From: Flavobacterium lindanitolerans
Lineage (GTDB): Bacteria > Bacteroidota > Bacteroidia > Flavobacteriales > Flavobacteriaceae
Assembly (NCBI RefSeq): GCF_002846575.1
Contig: NZ_PJND01000007.1
Coordinates: forward strand, 1,240,001 to 1,304,000
Direction of reading: 5' to 3'
DNA: 64,000 bases
This document shows, piece after piece, positions 38,326-46,981 of the stretch. How positions within the stretch are numbered: the first letter of the stretch is position 1; each line of letters starts with the position of its first letter. Below the pieces are notes generated by a model. The model was given only the letters and a program-made list of their open reading frames with translations. It searched no databases and was not told the origin of the DNA. The translations under genes were made by a program, and so were the position numbers.

Positions 38326-38577
38326 AATTTTATTATTTAAACGAATGACTTTCTTTACTATACTTTAACATTTTTCAAATAAACTTAAAGTAAGACCCGG
38401 GAAGAGCAGAAAGGTTTAATGTCGAACGTTAAATAAATATGCGTTTTATCGATTTTGTTTTTTTTCCGTAAATTGTTTTTCTATATTAGCTTTAGTAATA
38501 AATTTAAAAAGAAAACCAAAAAAGCAGTTTTACTGTTTTTCAAAATAAATAGTATTTAGTTTTTAGATTTTTATTTG

Positions 38578-38609
38578 AAAAAGCCGTCAGTTTATCTGAT
38601 GGCTTTTTT
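38578..38609 (+). terminator. Orphan rho-independent terminator in an intergenic region
   Basis: AAAAAGCCGTCAG (38578-38590) pairs with CTGATGGCTTTTT (38596-38608) with one G-T pair and a T-run. No plus-strand gene lies upstream for more than 8 kb (the nearest genes, 31009-38263, are on the minus strand) and the GAF gene begins downstream from its own promoter. The terminator may end a small untranslated RNA starting in 38330-38550. The 411-bp gap otherwise shows only AT-rich sequence. Confidence 0.6.
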
Positions 38610-38622
38610 GTTTTCTTTTGGA

Positions 38623-38651
38623 TTTGCGAATCTTTTATTTTCGTAAATTTG
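38623..38651 (+). promoter_or_regulatory. Promoter of the GAF-domain gene
   Basis: TTTG at 38623-38626 is followed after 17 bases by TAAATTTG at 38644-38651, an exact -7 element. The ATG at 38675 lies 24 bases further, which supports that start over the upstream TTG at 38618. Confidence 0.6.
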
Positions 38652-38674
38652 CCTACAATTTGAATCTTCAAAAT

Positions 38675-41047
38675 ATGAACCATATTCACGATAATCTCAG
38701 TCCTTTTAAAGTCAAGATTTCTTTTGCGAAAGTGATTGAGGTTTTGGAAGAAATAGCAGGTTCAGATGTAGATTATCGTGCCGCTTATGCAAAGGGACTT
38801 TTAAAGGAAATTGAACCTTATCCGGAGCTAAGAGATGGTATTGAATCGTATCAGCAGATTGAAAAGCACTACCTGCGTATCAAATATCTTTTGTCAGACC
38901 TGTTTCCAACGGCTTTGACGCATAACGAAATTAAGGCGGTAACGATTCCGTTTGACAATTATATTTTTAATACTACAGAAAGGCTTAACAAGATTATAAG
39001 TGAAGCTGGTGAAGATTTTGAAATCATAATCAGGGACTTTGACGAGCATCAGTTTTATGTCATGAACTGTCTGATTATCCTGAACTACTATTATGGTAGT
39101 AAAATTGATTTCAGTACTCCCATTTTTTATGACATTCCAAATGCTGAAGGAATTATAAAACATTATCGGATTCTCTATAATGCGGATTTTCTGGAAGTAT
39201 TTCCTACTGAAAAATCAATTGCGCTTACTCAGGAAGATATCAATTTGTTGATTGACAATTATGATGACCTGGCGCTTTGGAAAGAAAAATTTCCGCCGGG
39301 TAGCTGGATACTTAAAGGTTTCGGGATTATGACGCTTTACGATAATTCGGTTGAAAGCGCCATTTCTAATCTGAAAAGTAACCTTTTAAGTAATGATAAA
39401 GGAAACGATTTAAAAAGGGAGACAATCGAAACTATCTTCAGGTCTATCTATAAAATACCCGATTTAAGAACCGGTTTTGCTGCCTTTAGCAGTGATGGTA
39501 CCCGATTAAAAAAGGCTGATTTTGAAGAAGAAATGCATAGCTTTTTATTGACAGGTATGGAGGAAGAGTGCCGTAATGCTTTAGGCGAATGTTCGCTGGA
39601 AACCCTGGTAGGACAGAAAAAGTATTTTATCATTTCAGATGTAAAAGAATTTCTGATTGCCAACCCGGAAGAAAAAGGATTTGCAGAGCACCTGCTTTCT
39701 CAGAATGTGCAAAGCTGTATTTTTGCACCGGTTATCAAAGATGAAAAATTTCTTGGAATCGTTGAATTGGTGTCGTCAGAGCCAAAACAGCTGAATAGTG
39801 TCAATGCCAACAAGTTGGATTTGGTTATGCCTTTTCTGGTAGATACTATAGACCGGTATTTTTCAGACATGCAAAATCAAATTGATGCCATAATCCAAAA
39901 AGAATATACGGCTATCCACCCGAGTGTTTACTGGAAATTCAGAGAAGAAGCTTCCTTGCATACGACTGATAAAAATGCCAGGGATTTGCCTTTTAAAGAG
40001 ATTGTTTTTAAAGAAGTATATCCGCTATACGGACAAATTGATATCAAAGGCTCTTCTGTAGCGCGAAACGAAGCTATAGAAAAAGACCTTACAGTCCAGA
40101 TTGAACGGCTTCTCAGATTACTTCGTTTTGTAAGTGACAATCTGAAGCTTCCGGTAATTTACCAGAATATTTTTGAGCTGGAAGATTTGGAAAAACAACT
40201 CAAAGAAACTTTGAAAGCCGACACGGAGTCCCTTATTCAGAGTTATGTGCTCAACGAAGTGCATCCTATGTTACATCATTTTAAGGACTCCAATGAAGTT
40301 GTTCGGGCAAAAGTAGATACCTATTTTAAATCGTTGGACCCTAAAATAATGATGGTCTATGATGCGCGTAAAGATTTTGACCAGACGCTTTCGCTTATCA
40401 ATAAAAAAATGGCTTTTTTACTTGATAAAAAACAAGAAGAAGCTCAGTCTTTTTTCCCGCACTATTACGAACGGTTTAAGACGGATGGAGTGGAGCATAA
40501 CCTTTATATTGGTGCTTCTATTGCACCGCAGCTTTCATTTAGCCATGTTTATTTAAGCAACTTGCGCTTATGGCAACTTCAGGTATTGTGTGAGATGGAA
40601 AACGAATATTACCATATGCGTCCTTCGCTTCCATATGATTTGGATGTGACCTCACTGATACTTGTTTTCAGTACGCCAATCTCGATACGGTTCAGAATGG
40701 ACGAAAAACGTTTTGATGTTGACGGCACCTATAATGCCCGTTATGAAGTCGTGAAAAAAAGAATCGACAAATCGAACATAAAGGGAACAGACGAAAGGAT
40801 TACTCAAAAAGGCAAGATTACGATTGTCTATTCACAACATCAGGAAGAAGTGGAGTACAGAAGATATATCAGCCTCCTACAGCACAAAAACAAGCTGGGT
40901 GCTATTGAAACTTTTGAGGTAGAAGACCTGCAGGGTGTTACCGGACTAAAAGCGTTGCGTGTAGAAATTCTGTACAGCCAGCCTGAAGATTCAGAAAACG
41001 GCTATACCTATCAGGATTTGGTAAAAGAGCTATCGGTTAAGAATTAG
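38675..41047 (+). CDS. GAF-domain-containing protein
   Basis: The 790-residue cytosolic protein has an N-terminal helical region (1-230), a GAF-like domain (about 275-395, including 'KYFIISDVKEFL' and 'SCIFAPVIKDEKFLGIVELVS') and a long C-terminal region without recognisable catalytic motifs. GAF domains bind small ligands; neither kinase, cyclase nor output domain is visible. Related proteins are common in Flavobacteria and uncharacterised. It ends 4 bases into the convergent HD/Pycsar-like gene. The ATG at 38675 is chosen because the upstream extension would lie within the promoter. Confidence 0.75.
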   Translation: MNHIHDNLSPFKVKISFAKVIEVLEEIAGSDVDYRAAYAKGLLKEIEPYPELRDGIESYQQIEKHYLRIKYLLSDLFPTALTHNEIKAVTIPFDNYIFNTTERLNKIISEAGEDFEIIIRDFDEHQFYVMNCLIILNYYYGSKIDFSTPIFYDIPNAEGIIKHYRILYNADFLEVFPTEKSIALTQEDINLLIDNYDDLALWKEKFPPGSWILKGFGIMTLYDNSVESAISNLKSNLLSNDKGNDLKRETIETIFRSIYKIPDLRTGFAAFSSDGTRLKKADFEEEMHSFLLTGMEEECRNALGECSLETLVGQKKYFIISDVKEFLIANPEEKGFAEHLLSQNVQSCIFAPVIKDEKFLGIVELVSSEPKQLNSVNANKLDLVMPFLVDTIDRYFSDMQNQIDAIIQKEYTAIHPSVYWKFREEASLHTTDKNARDLPFKEIVFKEVYPLYGQIDIKGSSVARNEAIEKDLTVQIERLLRLLRFVSDNLKLPVIYQNIFELEDLEKQLKETLKADTESLIQSYVLNEVHPMLHHFKDSNEVVRAKVDTYFKSLDPKIMMVYDARKDFDQTLSLINKKMAFLLDKKQEEAQSFFPHYYERFKTDGVEHNLYIGASIAPQLSFSHVYLSNLRLWQLQVLCEMENEYYHMRPSLPYDLDVTSLILVFSTPISIRFRMDEKRFDVDGTYNARYEVVKKRIDKSNIKGTDERITQKGKITIVYSQHQEEVEYRRYISLLQHKNKLGAIETFEVEDLQGVTGLKALRVEILYSQPEDSENGYTYQDLVKELSVKN

Positions 41048-42228
41048 ACCGTCTTGAATGCCCATACAAAGGCAATTACGGAGGTGATGATTCCAAACAT
41101 AAATACGGTATATGTAATGCGGAGCAGTTTGTATTTTCGGTTCAATACCAATCCCAGATAATAAAGGTCCTTAATCATGGAGTTGTAAAGATATTCGCGG
41201 TCTTTCATGAGCACATTCATTGCCCACTGATATTCATCAAGAGGCATTTTGTGGAAATTTCCAAAGAACAACAGATTGACCTTTTTTTCTTCAATATCTT
41301 TTCGTGTAAAAAGTCCGCTTGTTACTTTTGGACGTGTGGAAAGTATGGCGAAAATGATAGAAATTACACTAAACATCAGCATGACGAAAGTTGGAACAAT
41401 CAAATGCGCATTTGTCGGGCTGTCCAGTTTAGGAATTAAGGTAGACAAGGCAATCGAAATGATGATGGCGTTGACAGAAAGAAGAATATTGGCTTTACTG
41501 TCTGCAATCTGGCTAAGTTTGGTGTGGTTGTTCAGTGTCACGCGAAACATGGTGTCGATTCCCCTTTCAGGAGTTTCTAATCGTTCCAGCTTTTTTTTAT
41601 TCAGGGTGTCTTTTGGCTTTTCCTTTTTTCCTTTTTCCCAATCCGTAATCTTATCCTGCAATTCAGAAAGATTAAGGTCTTTTTGAGGTTGCCAGTTTGC
41701 CTTCGCGAAATCAGTATAAAAACGATGGTATTTCAGGAAAACAGTCCTGTTTTCTTTAGCCCATTCTAAATTGGAAAATTCCTTATGGGCAACAATTTTC
41801 CATTCCTGACGCAACAGTTCCGCAAAATTGGAGTATTCTTTATGCCCGAAATGGGAGCAGTCAGCATCGCGGATAATCATTTCCAAATGATTTTCCGGAG
41901 TGCGTCTGATTTCAGTTGCTATTATGAGTGCCTTAACTTTGGAAATTTTGTCGTCAGGAAATCCGTTTTCCTTTAGGAAGTCTTCGGCAATCTGTGCCCC
42001 TTTTTCTTCATGTCTTTCACCTCCATTGATATATCCTGCATCGTGAAACCAGGCCGCAATTTCAAGAATTTCAGCATCTTCTTCAGAAACTTTTTCTCCT
42101 TTTATCAATTGGCGTACGCTGTCGACAACCCTTAAAGTATGATTAAAATTATGGTAAATATAATCGGAAGATAAGTTATCTTTGAATAATTGAAATATAA
42201 AATTTTCAGCTTTTTGAAGAATATTCAT
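41044..42228 (-). CDS. HD phosphohydrolase fused to Pycsar-effector-like membrane domain
   Basis: The 394-residue protein has an HD domain (residues 1-190) with the metal ligands His30 (FNHTLRV), His62-Asp63 (WFHDAGY) and Asp121 (IRDADCSH). A charged linker follows, and a C-terminal region (about 225-394) with three or so membrane helices ('ANILLSVNAIIISIALSTL', 'LIVPTFVMLMFSVISII', 'YTVFMFGIITSVIAFVWAF') matches the Pycsar effector transmembrane family (DUF5706). In Pycsar defence, such membrane domains respond to cCMP or cUMP. Here no nucleotide cyclase is adjacent. HD domains often cleave nucleotides, so the enzyme part could regulate its own ligand; that is inference. Confidence 0.85.
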   Translation of the reverse strand: MNILQKAENFIFQLFKDNLSSDYIYHNFNHTLRVVDSVRQLIKGEKVSEEDAEILEIAAWFHDAGYINGGERHEEKGAQIAEDFLKENGFPDDKISKVKALIIATEIRRTPENHLEMIIRDADCSHFGHKEYSNFAELLRQEWKIVAHKEFSNLEWAKENRTVFLKYHRFYTDFAKANWQPQKDLNLSELQDKITDWEKGKKEKPKDTLNKKKLERLETPERGIDTMFRVTLNNHTKLSQIADSKANILLSVNAIIISIALSTLIPKLDSPTNAHLIVPTFVMLMFSVISIIFAILSTRPKVTSGLFTRKDIEEKKVNLLFFGNFHKMPLDEYQWAMNVLMKDREYLYNSMIKDLYYLGLVLNRKYKLLRITYTVFMFGIITSVIAFVWAFKTV

Positions 42229-42262
42229 ATCAAATAAATTGAATTAAATCCACTACCAAATT

Positions 42263-45200
42263 ATGAAATTATTTTGGCTTAATGTAACACGTAAACGAAA
42301 TATAACCCCTTTCAAGTATATCTGCTTGATAATTTTTTTACAATCCTGTGCTACAAATCATTCCCAGTTTGGAAGCAAGGAGCCTGTTACGATAAAAGAT
42401 AATTTTGATAATCCGAAAACAGTTTCACATACTTTCTATCTGGTAGGAGATGCGGGCAATGCTGATGAACTCAAAGCAAAGCAAATTCTTAAGCTGTTTG
42501 AAGAAAGGCTGAAGAAAGCAGATACAAACAGTACTTTACTTTTTTTAGGGGATAATATTTATCCGTTGGGCATGCCGCCAAAAGACAGTCCGGACAGAAA
42601 AACGGCCGAAGAAAAACTAAACATACAACTTGCCTTGTCTAAGAATTTTAAAGGGAAAACGATATTCATTCCGGGAAATCACGATTGGTATAACGGTGTA
42701 GAAGGATTGAAAGAACAGGAAAGGCTGGTTAATGAATATCTTAAAGAAAAAAAATCATTCCTTCCCAGAAAAAATTGCGGAATAGACCACTTGAATATCA
42801 ATGATAATGTGGCATTGATTGTAATCGACAGCCAATGGTATCTGGAAGATTGGGACAAACATCCTACCATCAATACCGATTGTGATATTAAGTCAAGAGA
42901 ACAGTTTTTTGACGAACTGGAAAGCAGGCTGAACGATAATCAGAAAAAAACAACAATCCTGGCTATCCATCACCCTCTGATGAGTAATGGAACACATGGT
43001 GGAGAATTTTCTTTGAAAAAACACCTTTTCCCGATAGAGAAAAAAATACCAATGCCGGTAATTGGTACAATTATCAACTTATTGCGTAAAACTTCCGGTA
43101 TCAGTCCGCAAGACCTGCAAAATAAAAAGTACAATGCTTTTGTCAAAAGAGTCAAGACACTCATACAGAATCGAAATAATGTGGTGGTGGTTTCAGGACA
43201 TGACCATAATTTACAATATATCGACAAGGATAATATCAAACAGATTATCAGTGGAGCGGGCTCAAAAGAAGAAGCGGCAAGAGCAATCAATGAGAACGAT
43301 TTTTCCTTCGGACATAATGGTTATGCGGTATTGGAAGTATTAGGAAATGGCGCTTCAAAAGTGTCCTATTACGGAGCTGATTCTAAAGGCAAAGAAGGGC
43401 TTTTGTATAAACAGCAACCGACTTTCCCAAGGCCAAAACCAAATTTGAGAGAATACCCAAACAATTTCCCGACCTCTAAAGATACCTCGGTTTATACTAC
43501 AAAAATGACCACTAAAGGAGGTGCCTATCGCTTTCTTTGGGGAAAACATTACAGAAAGATTTACAGCACACCAATAAAAGCCCAAAGCGTAAGCCTTGAC
43601 ACCTTGTATGGTGGTTTGACTCCTACGATTTCCGGCGGAGGTCACCAGTCAAAATCACTCCGATTGGTAGATAAAGACGGTAAGGAATATGTCATGAGAG
43701 CCTTAAAGAAAAGTGCTACCCGATTCCTGCAGTCGGTTGCTTTTAAAGACCAGTCGGTAGAAAAAGATTTCCGCGATACATATGCAGAAGATTTTATCAT
43801 GGATTTTTATACTACTGCCCATCCATACACGCCATTTATTGTTTCTGAACTGGCAGACAGAGTAGGTATAAGCCATTCCAATCCCAAACTGTTTTATGTG
43901 CCAAAGCAAAACAGGCTGGCATTATTCAATGAAGAATACGGTGATGAGTTGTATATGATTGAGGAACGCCCTATGAGTGCATTCAAGGATTTAAAGAGTT
44001 TCGGAAAACCAGATAAAATTATCAGCACAGATGACGTCCTGGCAAATATCAGGGCTGATGAAAAATATGAAGTTGATGAGCCAAGCTATATCAGGGCAAG
44101 AATATTCGATATGCTGATTGGCGATTGGGACAGGCATGCAGACCAATGGAGATGGGGCGAATATAAAGAAAACGGCAAAGTAATTTATCGACCAATACCG
44201 CGCGACAGAGACCAGGCATTTTCCAGATACGATGGTACATTATTGTCTATTTTGATGAACTTTCCGGCTTTGCGTCATATGAGGTCATTTGATGACAAGC
44301 TCGATAATGTAAAATGGTTCAACCGCGAAGCCTATGCTCTGGATTTGGCATTTATTACAAAATCTGATGAAAAAGTGTGGAGCCAACAGGCAAAATACAT
44401 TACAGACAATCTTTCCAATGCTGAAATTGACAAGGCTTTTGAAAAATTGCCAAAGGAGGTTAAGGATGCTTCTATAGAAAAAATAAAATCTGACCTGAAA
44501 GCCAGAAAGAAACATCTGGAAAAATATGCACACCAATATTATAAAGTATTACAAAAGACAGTGCTTATTGTCGGTACCGATAAAAAAGACCGGTTTGTAA
44601 TTACAAGAGATGGAGATGTAACCAAGGTTGAGGTATATCGTATCAAGAAGGACAGAGAAGAATTAATCCGTCAGAAAACCTATCATTCTCCGGAAACCAG
44701 AGAATTATGGGTATATGGTCTGGATGATGATGATATTTTTGAAGTAAAAGGCGAAGGCAGGAGAAAACTCAAGATACGACTGCTTGGAGGACAAGACCAT
44801 GACACTTATGATGTGGAGAGTAGCCGTAAAATAAGAATCTATGATTCTTCAACCAAAGATAATACGGTTGTCAACACCGGAAAAGGAGAAAAAATGCTTT
44901 CGGATTCATATCTGATTAATACCTACGACTACGAAAAGCCAAAATATAATGTAATGGCCGGCTATCCGCTACTCGGATTCAACCCGGATGATGGTGTCAA
45001 AATAGGAGCCAGAGTCAATTATACAGTAAATGGATTCAACAGATTCCCATATTCTCAAAGACATGTTGTTGGTGGGAATTATTATTTCGCCACCAGCGGT
45101 TATGAATTGTTCTATAAAGGCGTTTTTCCGCATCAGATAGGGAAATGGAATTTTGTAATTGATGCGCTTTATACAAGCCCTAATTTTAGTGTTAATTATT

Positions 45201-45991
45201 TTGGTGTTGGAAACGAGACGGAAAATCCGGATGATGATATCGATATGGACTATAACCGTGTCAAGATAAGAAGGCTGAAAGCTACGCCATCTTTGCAATG
45301 GACAGGCGAAATGGGAGGTTCGGCAATTGTACAGGCAAGCTTTGAAAGAATAAGTGTAGACAGAACTGCCGGAAGATTTGTAAGTCAGCCTGGAGTTCTA
45401 AATCCGGATGTTTTTGATTACAAAAACTTTGTCGACCTCAGTGCAAAATATACTTTTGAAAACTATGACAATCCATCAAACGCTACCTTAGGGATGGTTT
45501 TCTCACTGTTGGGAGGATATACTATAAATATTAACGAAACAGACAGGAAATTTCCCTATGCAGAAGGCTCGTTAGGATTTACCTATAAAATTTCGACGAG
45601 TGGCAACTGGGTACTGGCTACGCTTTTAAAAGGAAAAGCCTTGTTTGATGATGATTTTGAATTCTATCAGGCGGCTACTGTGGGTGGCGATACTGACCTG
45701 CGTGGTTTCAGGAACCAACGTTTTTCAGGCAAGCAGTCGTTCTACCAAAGTACTGACCTTCGCTGGAATCTCGGGAAAATAGATAATGGCGTTGCACCGC
45801 TGCGTTATGGTGTATTTGGAGGTTTTGACTATGGCCGTGTATGGGTGCCTAATGAAGAGTCAGACAAATGGCATCAGGCATACGGCGGCGGTATTTGGAT
45901 TAATGGCGTAAATCTGGTTACAGGTAAACTGTCACTTTTTAATTCAGCAGATGGCCTTAGGGTTTCGGCAGGATTAGGATTTGGATTTTAA
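42263..45991 (+). CDS. Calcineurin-like phosphoesterase / kinase-like / beta-barrel lipoprotein
   Basis: The 1242-residue protein is a lipoprotein (FLQSCATN lipobox, Cys about residue 29). Residues 50-380 hold a metallophosphoesterase with GDAGN, GDNIYP, GNHDWY and GHDHN motifs. Residues 410-770 look like a divergent protein-kinase fold: YVMRALKK (476-483) as the beta-3 Lys region, GDWDRHADQ (620-628) as the catalytic Asp loop and PRDRDQAF (646-653) as the metal-binding Asp. Residues about 880-1242 resemble an Omp85/surface-antigen beta-barrel, ending in Phe. The phosphatase and barrel are clear; the kinase reading is by motif only. It starts 34 bases from the divergent HD gene. Confidence 0.85.
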   Translation: MKLFWLNVTRKRNITPFKYICLIIFLQSCATNHSQFGSKEPVTIKDNFDNPKTVSHTFYLVGDAGNADELKAKQILKLFEERLKKADTNSTLLFLGDNIYPLGMPPKDSPDRKTAEEKLNIQLALSKNFKGKTIFIPGNHDWYNGVEGLKEQERLVNEYLKEKKSFLPRKNCGIDHLNINDNVALIVIDSQWYLEDWDKHPTINTDCDIKSREQFFDELESRLNDNQKKTTILAIHHPLMSNGTHGGEFSLKKHLFPIEKKIPMPVIGTIINLLRKTSGISPQDLQNKKYNAFVKRVKTLIQNRNNVVVVSGHDHNLQYIDKDNIKQIISGAGSKEEAARAINENDFSFGHNGYAVLEVLGNGASKVSYYGADSKGKEGLLYKQQPTFPRPKPNLREYPNNFPTSKDTSVYTTKMTTKGGAYRFLWGKHYRKIYSTPIKAQSVSLDTLYGGLTPTISGGGHQSKSLRLVDKDGKEYVMRALKKSATRFLQSVAFKDQSVEKDFRDTYAEDFIMDFYTTAHPYTPFIVSELADRVGISHSNPKLFYVPKQNRLALFNEEYGDELYMIEERPMSAFKDLKSFGKPDKIISTDDVLANIRADEKYEVDEPSYIRARIFDMLIGDWDRHADQWRWGEYKENGKVIYRPIPRDRDQAFSRYDGTLLSILMNFPALRHMRSFDDKLDNVKWFNREAYALDLAFITKSDEKVWSQQAKYITDNLSNAEIDKAFEKLPKEVKDASIEKIKSDLKARKKHLEKYAHQYYKVLQKTVLIVGTDKKDRFVITRDGDVTKVEVYRIKKDREELIRQKTYHSPETRELWVYGLDDDDIFEVKGEGRRKLKIRLLGGQDHDTYDVESSRKIRIYDSSTKDNTVVNTGKGEKMLSDSYLINTYDYEKPKYNVMAGYPLLGFNPDDGVKIGARVNYTVNGFNRFPYSQRHVVGGNYYFATSGYELFYKGVFPHQIGKWNFVIDALYTSPNFSVNYFGVGNETENPDDDIDMDYNRVKIRRLKATPSLQWTGEMGGSAIVQASFERISVDRTAGRFVSQPGVLNPDVFDYKNFVDLSAKYTFENYDNPSNATLGMVFSLLGGYTININETDRKFPYAEGSLGFTYKISTSGNWVLATLLKGKALFDDDFEFYQAATVGGDTDLRGFRNQRFSGKQSFYQSTDLRWNLGKIDNGVAPLRYGVFGGFDYGRVWVPNEESDKWHQAYGGGIWINGVNLVTGKLSLFNSADGLRVSAGLGFGF

Positions 45992-46846
45992 GTCAGACAA
46001 CTTGATTTCATAAAGATTACCGCCTGTTTTTTTACTTTTTTCGTCTACAATAAGTAAGGTCTCATTGTCTTTAAAACAAATGCCTTCTTTTTGTGTCACG
46101 TCATTGAGTTCAAACATTTCGGTCTTTCCGTTGAGGAAATTATCACCCTTAAAATCAGAAAGTATCCATACTTTACTGGAGCTAAGCAATGCAACTTTCT
46201 TGCCATCAGGGCTAATGTCGGCACTTGTAATGGCACATTTATGATAGTTGTTGCAGGCTTTAAATTTGCCTAACAATTGGGCTTTGTGACGGCCGGTTTG
46301 GTTGGGCACTTTATAGAGCATGACCGTGCCGTCAAATCCTTTGCTTCTGTTTTTGGTGAAAATGTAAAAGTTCCCTTTGTAGATAAAAAAAGATTCGGCA
46401 TCATAAAAAAGCTCCGATTTCTTAGGGGGGAACTGACTTTGTTCAGGATAGTAAAATTCCACTTTAGAAGGCGAAACTGCCGTCTCATTTTTCAGGTCTC
46501 CTGCATTAATTTTGTAAATGCAGAGGTCTTTACGGATATTGTCATTATTGCCAAAATCACCTACATACAAATTGCCTTCCTCATCAGCAGTCAAATCTTC
46601 CCAATCTACATTTTTTGCATTTTCAAGCGTTACGGCATGCGCAATTTTTCCTTCTGGAGTAAGTCCGTAGATATTGTTTTTATTACCACTGTCTTCGGCT
46701 ACCCAAATCAGATTGGAAACTTTTGAAACGGCTACGGCGGAAGCTTCTTTTAAAGGTAGTTTCTTCGTATTGGCAGGTATTTCCTGCGATGTTCCCGAAC
46801 AGGAAAATAAGATTGAAAAAACAGGAAGAAAGGTAAGTGATTTCAT
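45974..46846 (-). CDS. Beta-propeller-like lipoprotein
   Basis: The 290-residue protein has a lipoprotein signal (FSILFSCSG, lipidated Cys16) and repeated strands with 'NLIWVAEDSGNKNNIYGL', 'GNLYVGDFGNNDN' and 'DAESFFIYKGNFYIFTK' segments, resembling SdiA-regulated or esterase-like propellers. No catalytic residues can be assigned. It ends with an 18-base overlap with the convergent barrel gene. Its divergent start shares a 135-bp space with the LtaS-type operon. Confidence 0.75.
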   Translation of the reverse strand: MKSLTFLPVFSILFSCSGTSQEIPANTKKLPLKEASAVAVSKVSNLIWVAEDSGNKNNIYGLTPEGKIAHAVTLENAKNVDWEDLTADEEGNLYVGDFGNNDNIRKDLCIYKINAGDLKNETAVSPSKVEFYYPEQSQFPPKKSELFYDAESFFIYKGNFYIFTKNRSKGFDGTVMLYKVPNQTGRHKAQLLGKFKACNNYHKCAITSADISPDGKKVALLSSSKVWILSDFKGDNFLNGKTEMFELNDVTQKEGICFKDNETLLIVDEKSKKTGGNLYEIKLSDLKSKS

Positions 46847-46905
46847 AAGCAGATTTTAATACGTAAATATAAGAAAACGAGGATAAGAAACATAAATTGC
46901 CTATT

Positions 46906-46968
46906 CTTAAGATTTGCTTAATACTGACTTAACACTCCAATTTAATATTCTGTTCGCCGTTAACTTTG
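46906..46968 (+). promoter_or_regulatory. Response-regulator box and promoter of the LtaS-DAGK-RR-HK operon
   Basis: Three half-sites CTTAAG (46906), CTTAAT (46917) and CTTAAC (46928) follow one another at exactly 11-bp spacing. This matches the layout of the enterobacterial PmrA box (cTTAAt-N5-cTTAAt) and OmpR-type sites in general. Twenty-seven bases further, TAACTTTG (46961-46968) is an exact -7 element, 13 bases before the ATG at 46982. The operon encodes an OmpR-type regulator, so autoregulation is likely. Confidence 0.7.
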
Positions 46969-46981
46969 CAAAACAAACACT

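Noticed and set aside
41044..42228. A complete Pycsar defence system
   Set aside because: Only the effector-like domain is present; no uridylate or cytidylate cyclase gene is nearby, and neighbours are not defence genes.
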